Positions 49,502 to 56,943 of a DNA stretch of 64,000 bases are shown one piece after another. Below the pieces are notes generated by a model, which worked only from the letters and a program-made list of their open reading frames with translations, did no database searches and was not told where the DNA came from. Source of the DNA: Aurantimonas sp036549475 (GTDB taxonomy: Bacteria > Pseudomonadota > Alphaproteobacteria > Rhizobiales > Rhizobiaceae); contig NZ_JAZHLI010000015.1 in NCBI RefSeq assembly GCF_036549475.1, positions 1 through 64,000 of the forward strand, given 5' to 3'. The translations under genes were made by a program, and so were the position numbers. How positions within the stretch are numbered: position 1 is the first letter of the stretch; the number at the start of each line of letters is the position of its first letter.

Positions 49502-50917
49502 ATGTCCGCGCCACGCCAGCGGTCCATCATCGGCATTTCCGGCTTCGTAACGTCTTCCGGGTTAATGCTGATGGCGTGTAAACCGGAGCAGACAGTGCCA
49601 TCGACGGAATTCTTCCTGGGGGTCGTGAACGGGCTGGGCATCTTCGCTCTCGTGACGATGCTGTATGGCAGGGCGCTCCGCACAGCCGAGCCGGGAATTG
49701 CTCGCGGCATCGCGCTGGGCCTTTTGTTCGGGGTCGGTGCATCGCTGTCGATCGCAAATGCCGTCGAGTTGGCGCCCGGCTTGCGTATCGATCCACGTGC
49801 CGTGATGCTGGTTCTGGCGGCGCCTTTCGGCGGCCCGGGCGCCGCAACGGTGGCCGCGGCGGTGACCAGCGCCTATCGCCTGTATCTCGGCGGTTCCGCA
49901 GCGCTGCCCGGGATCGCCAACATCGTCACGACCGCCGGCGTGGGGGCGATCTTCGCCTATTGCATCTTCGAAAACATGCGCCCTGCCGGCACGCGCCAAC
50001 TGCTCATGCTCGGCTTCTTCAGCAACGTGCCGCTGCTCTTCATCCTGACGGTTCCCGTCGACAATGCGGGGGAGATCTTCCTGCGGACGATCGGCCCGAT
50101 GATCATCGCGGACGTCCTCGGCGTCCTCATCCTTGGCCGTTTCCTCTGCAATGAGCGCAAGGCCTTCGTCTTTGGTCGGGCTCTGGAAGCGGAGGCAACG
50201 ACCGACCCGTTGACGCTCCTGCCCAATCGCCGCCATCTCGAGCGCCGCACCAGTGAGATGGTCGAGACGGCGCAGCGCAACGGTAAGCCGATATCGGTGC
50301 TGGTCATCGACATTGATCGCTTCAAGGAGGTCAACGACAATTACGGCCACGATGTCGGCGACGCGATCCTCCAGAAGGTCGCGGCGGTGGTGCGGGCCAG
50401 TGTCCGCAAATCCGACGCGCTTGCCCGGTTCGGGGGAGAGGAAGTCGTCGTGGCGATGGCCGACACCACGCTGGCGGCGGCAGCCCACACGGCCGAGCGG
50501 ATCCGCTCCGCGGTTGATGCGGACGTGTTTCACAGGGACCGGGAGACGGGCAACGTCACCGTCAGCGTCGGCGTCGCGACCCAGCAGGGGGAGGACCTCT
50601 CCTTCAAACGCCTCTTCAAGGCTGCCGACGAAGCGTTGTTCCTGGCCAAGCAACGCGGCCGCAACCGTGTCGAGTTCGCTGTCCCGGCAAAGGAAGCAGC
50701 CGACTTCTCGACGTCTGGGTGTGTCGCCGCAGGACCTGCCAAGACTTCCCGCAGTAGCGATCAAACCGGGTATCAGATTGACCTATCTGGTCTTTTGCCG
50801 CCTGTGGTGGCGCCTTTCGTGGCTGTCGGCTCTATGCCCGCAACCCGATCAGCGCCGACAAAGTCGTCCAGACCAGCCAGACCATGCCGCCTGCGACGAG
50901 CGCCAGGATACCGATAG
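49502..50917 (+). CDS. Diguanylate cyclase with 5TMR-LYT-type membrane sensor
   Basis: About 471 residues. The N-terminal third is membrane-embedded and carries the signature of the five-helix 5TMR-LYT sensor (IDPRAVMLVLAAPFGGPG, then SAYRLYLGG). A GGDEF domain follows, with FGGEEVVVAM at about residue 311, the active A-site (GGEEF-type), and an I-site-like RxxD is not obvious. It makes c-di-GMP, a biofilm and motility signal. The start is uncertain (49475, 49502, 49565 or 49571) because the upstream sequence is unreliable. After the GGDEF end (about KQRGRNRVEF, residue ~397) 75 residues of non-family sequence continue to the stop, possibly a frame extension. Confidence 0.82.
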   Translation: MSAPRQRSIIGISGFVTSSGLMLMACKPEQTVPSTEFFLGVVNGLGIFALVTMLYGRALRTAEPGIARGIALGLLFGVGASLSIANAVELAPGLRIDPRAVMLVLAAPFGGPGAATVAAAVTSAYRLYLGGSAALPGIANIVTTAGVGAIFAYCIFENMRPAGTRQLLMLGFFSNVPLLFILTVPVDNAGEIFLRTIGPMIIADVLGVLILGRFLCNERKAFVFGRALEAEATTDPLTLLPNRRHLERRTSEMVETAQRNGKPISVLVIDIDRFKEVNDNYGHDVGDAILQKVAAVVRASVRKSDALARFGGEEVVVAMADTTLAAAAHTAERIRSAVDADVFHRDRETGNVTVSVGVATQQGEDLSFKRLFKAADEALFLAKQRGRNRVEFAVPAKEAADFSTSGCVAAGPAKTSRSSDQTGYQIDLSGLLPPVVAPFVAVGSMPATRSAPTKSSRPARPCRLRRAPGYR

Positions 50918-51653
50918 CCAGCAGTGCTGCTGCAGCCCAGCATGTCGGAGTACCTCGTTTGCTGACGTCGCCGCAGAGGCCGGCAAACCATGATGAAGGA
51001 TGCCTTGGTGGACGGATAGTCTTTGAAACTCAAGGTATGAGCCGGTCAGAGCATTTCAACCCGACATCCCACCCTGCCAGGCAAGATGCAAGCGTTCTCC
51101 GCCAGATCCGGTTCGCGAAAGTCGGCTCTTGCGCTGATGCTTAACGATCAGGTCGTGTCCCGCGCAGTCCTTCGTCGCTTGTATGCTGTGATTCAGCGTT
51201 GGTTTGATCACAGTGAACCGGTCGGACACTCCCATGAAGGCCAAGTAGGATATCTGTGCACTACTCGGCCGGATAGTTGCGAGACCATCGGGGGGCGGCG
51301 AACTCGCTTGTCGCAGATGAGCAGGTTCAATTTGGGTGTCTGGCTGTGCGACGCGAAGAGGATCGCACTGCGCTTGCCCACCATGGCAGTCTCGTGGCGC
51401 GTAACGAAGCGCTCGGGTTCGGCGGACCCCGTCCGGCGAACAAGGCCGGCCGATATGTCAGACGAAGCTGCGCCTTCGAGAAAGTCGCTTCCAGCATTGG
51501 TCTATGAGTTCGGCTTGCTACTGCCCCTGGCGCTCATGCCGTGTCATTCAGTCGGAGCGCTTTCGGGGGCGGTGATCTACCGCTTGTGATGAGAGGCAAC
51601 TTCTGCCCATCCGCGTCGTTCTACCGAAGATGTCCATCACCGGAGGCAGACCA
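50918..51653. other. Stretch without a convincing gene
   Basis: About 740 bases. Several short frames exist (a 167-codon plus-strand frame at 51086-51589 is the longest), but none looks like a protein. On the minus strand about 50840-51015 a frame encodes a hydrophobic helix (AALLAIGILALVAGGMVWLVW) preceded by plausible residues, yet it has no start codon, so it may be a gene fragment. Confidence 0.5.
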
Positions 51654-51782
51654 ATGAATATTCGAACCCCGGCCATCGTCGCTCTCGCTCTCATGGCCAG
51701 TGTGGGGCTGACCGCGTGCGGAGACCAGGAAGAGCGCGAAGAGGTCGACGTCGAAAACGGAGTGGAAGCGGAGGACGACTAG
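51654..51782 (+). CDS. Tiny lipoprotein
   Basis: 42 residues. The N-terminus is a lipoprotein signal (NIRTPAIVALALMASVGLTAC) with lipobox LTAC, Cys at about residue 21; the mature part is only ~20 residues, strongly acidic (EEREEVDVENGVEAEDD). GGAGG stands seven bases before the ATG. This matches the lysis-protein-like or entericidin-size class of small lipoproteins in general form, but I cannot assign a family. It is the only clear gene in a poorly coding region. Confidence 0.6.
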   Translation: MNIRTPAIVALALMASVGLTACGDQEEREEVDVENGVEAEDD

Positions 51783-52399
51783 CGTCGTCGGGCGCCGGGC
51801 CTCATCGTAATCTTGCCACGACACGGCCGGCCGCTTCATCGCGATCCGGGCCCTCATGTCGACGGGGATCTCTTCGATCGCGAGCGCGATGATGGTGCGC
51901 ATGTGCATGTCCGTGATGCCTGCGTCTGGGGGCAGGATGCCAAGGGGACGGACATAGCGAGATCGCCTAGACAAGAGAAGCCTCCGATTCTGGGTGAACC
52001 GGAGGCTAGGGGATGTTCTCGTTTTGATCTAGCTGGACGGCGCGTCGGCGATCGCATCTTTCAATATCGTCGCCGCCATCTCTCGCCGGATATCGGGGTC
52101 GTGCGGCGTCGGCATCCCGTGCACGATCATCAGCGCTGCCGCCGAATCATTTGCGAGCTTGATGGCGACATGCCTTAGACTGAGGACACCGTCAGCACGC
52201 AGCTGCGAGGGAAATGGCAGTCCGGGACGCCGCGCTACGTGAAAACCGTCATCATGGCGTGGGAAGCGCTGCCCATCGACGCGAAAGATCGGATCGTGGA
52301 GGCGGCGGAAGAGGACGGGTGATCTCGCCGGCACCAGTCTTCCGCGATCTTCGGCTGAAGCGTATAAAACTTTACGGAAGCTGGAGCAGGTGAGTCGGC
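51783..52399. other. Stretch without a convincing gene
   Basis: About 620 bases. A minus-strand frame at 52029-52334 (101 codons) has a reasonably protein-like half (LRHVAIKLANDSAAALMIVHGM), and a plus-strand frame ending near 52320 (MAWEALPIDAKDRIVEAAEEDG) too. Both lack support, and they overlap, so no gene is called. Confidence 0.45.
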
Positions 52400-52918
52400 G
52401 TGGACGAAAAAAGTCATCTCAATGTGACGATCTCCGAGTATCGCCTCGTCAAAGACCTTCTCCGTGTCGGTAAGCTGACCCGGGTCTACGTCGATCTCGC
52501 CGTGCGTGAAGCAGGCCTGGTTATCGGGCAAGATGAAATGATGCGCATCTTGTCAGAATGTCAGCCGAAATCGGTCACCGCCATCGCCCAACGTTTGGGG
52601 ATTCGTCCGCCGACCGCGTCAAGGATGCTCTCATTGCTAGAAGCCAAGGGGTTCGTGCATCGCGTGGCAGATCCGCACGACCGGCGGAAGACGGGCGTGG
52701 TTCTCACGCCGGATGGCGCGGAGCTTCAACGATCTGTCGAAGCAATCCGGCAGCGCCTCGAACGAGAACTGTTCCGTGATCTTCCTCCGTCTGAAATCAG
52801 TGCAATCAGAGAAAGCCTGGAGCTTCTGGATGGCCATCTCAAGAACCGGGCGGAATCGCTCCGAAAGCGCCAGAAGCCCGACACCGACGAAGAAAACGCC
52901 CTCTCATTTGCCCGCTGA
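52400..52918 (+). CDS. MarR family transcriptional regulator
   Basis: 172 residues. The winged helix-turn-helix is clear: SVTAIAQRLGIRPPTASRMLSLLEAKGFVHRV, then the wing DPHDRRKTGVVLTPDG (about 60-110). Helices at both ends would form the dimer. The start is GTG 52400 with AGGTGAG before it. MarR proteins repress efflux, stress or aromatic catabolic genes in response to a small ligand; no target is evident since the next gene is an orphan. The long C-terminal basic tail (SLRKRQKPDTDEE) is unusual. Confidence 0.85.
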   Translation: MDEKSHLNVTISEYRLVKDLLRVGKLTRVYVDLAVREAGLVIGQDEMMRILSECQPKSVTAIAQRLGIRPPTASRMLSLLEAKGFVHRVADPHDRRKTGVVLTPDGAELQRSVEAIRQRLERELFRDLPPSEISAIRESLELLDGHLKNRAESLRKRQKPDTDEENALSFAR

Positions 52919-53044
52919 AGCCAGACTCCCGGTCCCTACGGCCGAATACCTTCCCCAGAGACTTCGGCCCCACACGCGCGTTCGCTGAATATAAACGAAA
53001 TTACGTTAGGTCCGATGTTCGTAGGCGAGCTTCGGAGATTGACG

Positions 53045-53344
53045 ATGTCACTAGGGCAAGCAGACAAACTTGCGATCGTTTGGCGCGAACTTTCGGCTGT
53101 CGTCGGGAACATCGAGAAAGCGCAGGATTTCTTCGCGTTCGATCCGGGGCAAGCGGATCCTGGTGACCCGGTGCCGTTCAACATCGAAAGCTCGCTGATC
53201 GAAGCCCTGCTTCAAGTCCGCTATATCCAGGAGCAGGTACACGCAATGGCCGCGGCTGCGGACATTGGATGGATCGTCAACGAGTTCAATGCGGGATGCC
53301 TTGCAGACCAGCGAGCGTTCAATGACGTGAGTAAGCCGATATAG
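53045..53344 (+). CDS. Uncharacterised small protein
   Basis: 99 residues, not recognised. A helical N-terminal half (SLGQADKLAIVWRELSAVVGNIEKAQDFF) and a second helix (SLIEALLQVRYIQEQVHAMAAAAD) suggest a small helical bundle. GGAG lies upstream of the ATG. The stop codon is only ~17 bases from the IS256 end, so its tail could have been altered by the insertion. Confidence 0.55.
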   Translation: MSLGQADKLAIVWRELSAVVGNIEKAQDFFAFDPGQADPGDPVPFNIESSLIEALLQVRYIQEQVHAMAAAADIGWIVNEFNAGCLADQRAFNDVSKPI

Positions 53345-53490
53345 CGGCAAGCCCTCGGCGCGATCGTGTCCCAGGGCGTGGTGTAGCTCACGGCTTCGCA
53401 CGGCGCTTTCCGGCAAGGCCGGGCTGATCAGCGCGCCATTGCTGGCAGGCTGACGAGAGGATCATCGCTCAGGGGAGCGACAGATTCCAG

Positions 53491-53597
53491 TGTCATGTAC
53501 CTGGCCCGCAGAACCGCCCACTCATCATTTTGCTCGAGCAGCAACTCGCCGACGAGGCGCTGGATGGCCTCATCGTTGGCGGCGTAGTCGATGTCCA
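53491..53597. repeat. 107-base direct repeat, first copy (assembly join)
   Basis: Identical to 53599-53705, separated by a single N at 53598. The copies lie within the IS256 remnant. A perfect repeat flanking one N is what a scaffolder leaves when two contigs overlap, so this is probably one genomic copy. Confidence 0.85.
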
Positions 53598-53598
53598 N

Positions 53599-53705
53599 TG
53601 TCATGTACCTGGCCCGCAGAACCGCCCACTCATCATTTTGCTCGAGCAGCAACTCGCCGACGAGGCGCTGGATGGCCTCATCGTTGGCGGCGTAGTCGAT
53701 GTCCA
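53599..53705. repeat. 107-base direct repeat, second copy (assembly join)
   Basis: Second identical copy after the N at 53598; see the first copy. It is directly joined on its right to the metallo-beta-lactamase-fold gene fragment. Confidence 0.85.
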
Positions 53706-53836
53706 TAACGCTGTCGATCACGGCGCAGGAAGTCGAGGCGGGATCCTTCACCACATAGCTGACGGTGTTGGTGGCCGTATCGAAAAACGCTCTGGACGTC
53801 CGGTTTGACGGACATGTCGATGGGATATCCTGTCAT
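53706..53836 (-). pseudogene. 5' fragment of an MBL-fold hydrolase, frameshifted
   Basis: Minus strand from ATG 53836 (GGGAGAA upstream): MTGYPIDMSVKPDVQSVF, then in another frame FDTATNTVSYVVKDPASTSCAVIDSVM. Together they match the start of the ETHE1/Blh-like MBL-fold hydrolases (SVKPDV-FFD-ATxTVSYVV-DP-CAVIDSVMD). The break is in a homopolymer of five A (plus strand 53783-53787), so one sequencing or natural indel explains it. After SVMD the IS256 sequence begins and the metal-binding HxHxDH part is absent. Confidence 0.65.
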
Positions 53837-54719
53837 GGCTTTCTCCCTTGCGTAACGTGTGTCGCCGCAGCCTGCTCTCCCGGCTGATACTGTATCTTGA
53901 ACAGGCCAAACCAGTTTCCCCGTTCGCGCAAAAGCGGTGTCACCCGGAACCCGAATATCACGCCAGCTAAAGCGCTCTGGGCGCCGCCGCGTTGACACGG
54001 GTCAATGTGCTCGGAACGCCTTCTTGGACGTGGTCATCTTCTCGCGAAGTTTGACGGGGAGTACGACGTCTGATTCGCGCAGGTGCCTTTGATCAGCTCG
54101 GAATACGTTGAAGAATACGTTCGTTATATCGCCGAGCGTAGTGGCCAATTCCCAGACAGAATGTTGGCGTGAGTCTCGCCGTCTGTGTAGGCGGCAAGAA
54201 GGCCGGACATATAGCAGCGCCGGCTAGGTCTGCCGCGCAGAAGTCAAATTCCACCAGTGGTAAGGCTGCTTCCTTCATCGGAGAGCGGCCGGGAAAGTTC
54301 GCCGCAGAAGTTTATGTCGCCGTTCGTCTTTTTCACTTCAACGGGCAACAGCCGCGAGCCGGCGCGTGTCTTTGGCCCGATCCTCAAGGCGGCCTTGAAG
54401 ATGTGCGATGTGGGGAGAGACGCGAATGGCAAGCTTCGTGTCCCAATTGGAAGCATGCCGAATTTTCAGTTCCGGAGATCCTTGAGCGAGCGTGGGTTTC
54501 GACCCAGCCATCCACCTGTTTCGCACAATGTTTCGACACAGGTGCGCGGAAACCCTGTGTCGAAACACGAGATTTTTGGGTCGAAACCCCAGGCCGCTGC
54601 CCTTCTGACCAACGCGCAACCGCGTCGTCATCGAGTCGCGGAAATTACCAAGCCGTCCCCACCCCGTCCCCCGCTCACTGGCTACCACATTCCGTATCGT
54701 CATAAGTCTTTGATGACGT
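53837..54719. other. Accessory stretch without a convincing gene
   Basis: About 880 bases up to the tRNA. Several frames of 60-180 codons exist but have no protein-like character. The notable content is the nested palindrome at 54494-54589. Confidence 0.5.
54494..54589. repeat. Nested pair of inverted repeats
   Basis: Outer arms GGGTTTCGACCC (54494-54505) and GGGTCGAAACCC (54578-54589); inner arms TGTTTCGACACAGG (54529-54542) and CCTGTGTCGAAACA (54554-54567) with an 11-base loop. All four arms share the core TTTCGAC/GTCGAAA. Origin unknown; about 130 bases from the 3' end of tRNA-Arg. Confidence 0.75.
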
Positions 54720-54796
54720 TGGTGATCCCGACTGGATTCGAACCAGTGACCCTCAGATTAGGAATCTGATGCTCTATCCTGCTGAGCTACGGGACC
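54720..54796 (-). tRNA. tRNA-Arg (anticodon CCT)
   Basis: Full cloverleaf read on the minus strand: acceptor GGTCCCG/CGGGATC (one G-U pair), D arm GCTC/GAGC, anticodon arm TCAGA-TTCCTAA-TCTGA giving anticodon CCT, T arm ACTGG-TTCGAAT-CCAGT, and an encoded CCA end (54722-54720). This tRNA is a common integration site for mobile elements in bacteria. Confidence 0.97.
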
Positions 54797-54866
54797 CACG
54801 CGATGCAACATAGTCGAAGCTGAGGGTATTCGCCAAGCCCGCTGGCGGCGATGACCGGGAGTGGCG

Positions 54867-55508
54867 TTAGCGTACGTTCGCATCGCTTTGGGCGAGCAGC
54901 AGGGCGGCCCCGCCGCGGAGCGACACCGTGATCGGGCCGAGCGCCTCGTTCGACTGGGTGAGAATCGAGTGGAAGGGCAGGTCGACGGCCTCAAGCGGCC
55001 ATTTCGCCCCCGTGATGGTCAATCCCGAGACGTCCGAGAATTTCAGGATCGAGAACTGCGCGCCGGGAACCAGATCGAAGCATCGCCGGTCCGGGCCGAG
55101 AGGCCACGCGCGTTCGATGCCGTCGAAGAGCTCCACCTCGATGCCGCGGGCTGCATAGCGCAGCGCCAGGATCAGATGGGCAAAGGCGTGATCACTGCGC
55201 GGCCCGCCGAGGGCGCCCACGAGAAGCAGCCGGCTTGCGCCGCGTGCCAGTGCCGCCTCGATGGCGATCTCGCCATCGGTCATCGCCTTGTCGCGGGGGT
55301 AGGGTTCGCGCGGCAGGCTGGTCATCTCGATCGCTGGCCGCGGCGGGCTGGAATCGAAATCGCCCACCCAGAGTTCCGGCGTCACGCCCAACGCCGCGGC
55401 GTGGCGTACGCCGTCATCAGCCGCGATCACCCGCGTGCCGGCGATCGCGATTGCAAGATCGGGGGTCGGGGCGACATGGCCGGCAAGGAGAACGGAAAAG
55501 CGCGACAT
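54867..55508 (-). CDS. thiN: Thiamine pyrophosphokinase
   Basis: 213 residues. It transfers pyrophosphate from ATP to thiamine, giving the cofactor TPP. The N-terminal nucleotide-binding part holds AADDGVRHA and ELWVGDFDSS (about residues 42-65), the middle DKAMTDGEIAIEAAL and GGPRSDHAFAHL are typical, and a C-terminal beta-region follows. The ATG 55508 start (MSRFSVLLAGH) fits; the frame is open further. It diverges from the TPP-riboswitch-controlled thiBPQ operon, so import and activation of thiamine lie together. Confidence 0.92.
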   Translation of the reverse strand: MSRFSVLLAGHVAPTPDLAIAIAGTRVIAADDGVRHAAALGVTPELWVGDFDSSPPRPAIEMTSLPREPYPRDKAMTDGEIAIEAALARGASRLLLVGALGGPRSDHAFAHLILALRYAARGIEVELFDGIERAWPLGPDRRCFDLVPGAQFSILKFSDVSGLTITGAKWPLEAVDLPFHSILTQSNEALGPITVSLRGGAALLLAQSDANVR

Positions 55509-55730
55509 CGTCGCTCGCCTATAGCATTGCCCGGAAAAGGCCAATTGCCAGCTGTGAGGCTACCGGACGAAGACGGACGTGGTCGGCAGTCCAGCAGAAG
55601 TGGCGCCGTCCCACGCCACGCCGCCAAACTCGGGACAGGACTGGGAGCGAGGTTTGCGTCCATAGGACTAGTAAAGCCAAGAAAAGCCGGCGCCCTTGCC
55701 TGCGGTCGGTGTGCCCTCTAAGTCTGGAAT

Positions 55731-55815
55731 TGCTCACACGGGGTGCCTTCGGGCTGAGAGGCGCAGGCCGACCCGACGAACCTGATCCGGATCATGCCGG
55801 CGTAGGGATGCGAGC
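55731..55815 (+). promoter_or_regulatory. TPP riboswitch (THI element)
   Basis: Classic conserved blocks in order: GGGGTGCC, GGCTGAGAGG, then AACCTGATCCGG and GGCGTAGGGA, with a closing GCTC/GAGC stem. It stands 60 bases before thiB. When TPP binds, expression of the transporter is reduced. Confidence 0.95.
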
Positions 55816-55875
55816 GTCGGTGGGTGCCACGCGGACGCTTTCGTTTCGAAGGCCGCCGCACCGAAAGGCACCGCA

Positions 55876-56907
55876 ATGGCCAGACTTTCCGATCAATTTG
55901 CGCTTGCAGCCTGGGGGCTCATCGCCTGCACTGCCCTGCTTGCGGGGCCGAAGGTGGCGGACGCCCAAGTCGAAAAGCCGGTGCTCTCCGTCTACACCTA
56001 TGAGAGCTTCACGCCCGAATGGGGTCCGGGACCGAAGATCGAAGCCGGCTTCGAGGCGGTGTGTAATTGCGACCTGCGATTTGTCGGCCTCGAGGACGGC
56101 GTTGCGATCCTCAACCGGTTGAAGCTGGAAGGACCGTCGACCGAGGCCGATGTCGTCCTGGGGCTGACCACCGATCTCATTCCCGAGGCCAAGGCGACGG
56201 GCCTGTTCTCGCCCAGCGGCGTCGACCTGTCGGCGCTGGATGTCCCGACCGGCTTTTCGGACGAGGTCTTCGTCCCCTACGACTATTCGTATCTGGCCTT
56301 CGTCTACGATACGCAGGCGATCGCCGAGCCGCCGGCGAGCCTTGAGGATCTGGTCAATGGCGATCCGGAAATGAAGATCGCCATCGAGGATGCTCGCACC
56401 TCGACGCCGGGGCTCGGCTTGATGCTGTGGATGAAAAAGCTTTATGGCGACGAGGCGGCGGCGAAGTGGAAGCAGCTCTCGCGGCGGATCCTGACGGTGA
56501 CGCCCGGCTGGAGCGAGGCCTATGGCCTGTTCACCAGCGGGGAGGTGCCGATGGTGCTGAGCTACACGACCTCGCCCGCTTATCACATGATCGAGGAGGG
56601 GACGGATCGGTACCAGGCCGCAAGCTTTGCGGAGGGGCAGTATCTGCAGATCGAGGTGGCTGCGATGCTGGAGAAGACCGACCATCCCGAACTCGCCACG
56701 CGCTTCCTGACCTTCATGCTGTCCGCCGACGTGCAGTCGCTGATCCCCACGACCAACTGGACGCTGCCCGTGCTGGACGGCGTCGAACTTCCGGAAGCCT
56801 TCGACCGGCTGGTTCAGGTCGATACGCCGCTGATGATCGATCCGCAAACCGTCGCGGCCAACCGCCGGGAGTGGACGCGGGAATGGCTCGAGGCCATCGG
56901 CCGCTGA
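55876..56907 (+). CDS. thiB: Thiamine ABC transporter substrate-binding protein
   Basis: 343 residues. The signal peptide covers about residues 1-30 (ending KVADAQ), then a type II periplasmic binding fold with YTYESFTPEWGPG, EADVVLGLTTDLI and VPYDYSYLAFVYD, which are ThiB features. It delivers thiamine or TPP to ThiPQ. The ATG has AAAGG upstream and lies 60 bases after the riboswitch. thiP follows 36 bases later. Confidence 0.94.
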   Translation: MARLSDQFALAAWGLIACTALLAGPKVADAQVEKPVLSVYTYESFTPEWGPGPKIEAGFEAVCNCDLRFVGLEDGVAILNRLKLEGPSTEADVVLGLTTDLIPEAKATGLFSPSGVDLSALDVPTGFSDEVFVPYDYSYLAFVYDTQAIAEPPASLEDLVNGDPEMKIAIEDARTSTPGLGLMLWMKKLYGDEAAAKWKQLSRRILTVTPGWSEAYGLFTSGEVPMVLSYTTSPAYHMIEEGTDRYQAASFAEGQYLQIEVAAMLEKTDHPELATRFLTFMLSADVQSLIPTTNWTLPVLDGVELPEAFDRLVQVDTPLMIDPQTVAANRREWTREWLEAIGR

Positions 56908-56943
56908 TGGTCGGGGCGGACGGCACCGCATGATGAGACGAAC

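Larger units (their letters stand above)
53362..53705 (-). mobile_element. 3' remnant of an IS256-type transposase and its terminal repeat
   Basis: Minus-strand frame coding for DEAIQRLVGELLLEQNDEWAVLRARYMTLESVAPLSDDP, the C-terminal ending of IS256 family transposases, stopping at 53428. Beyond the stop, bases 53362-53390 read on the minus strand as GAGCTACACCACGCCC..., similar to IS256-type terminal inverted repeats. Only this end survives; the catalytic DDE part is missing. The frame is spoiled by a 107-base duplication around an N. Confidence 0.7.

Noticed and set aside
50840..51015. Hydrophobic minus-strand segment that could be a small membrane protein
   Set aside because: The frame has no start codon before the helix and is preceded by a stop; perhaps a fragment only.
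51621..51974. Minus-strand frame of 117 codons over the tiny lipoprotein
   Set aside because: Overlaps a gene with clear ribosome-binding site and lipobox; no family resemblance.
52029..52334. Minus-strand frame of 101 codons with a partly protein-like end
   Set aside because: No ribosome-binding site that stands out, no family, and a competing plus-strand frame; left as unassigned.
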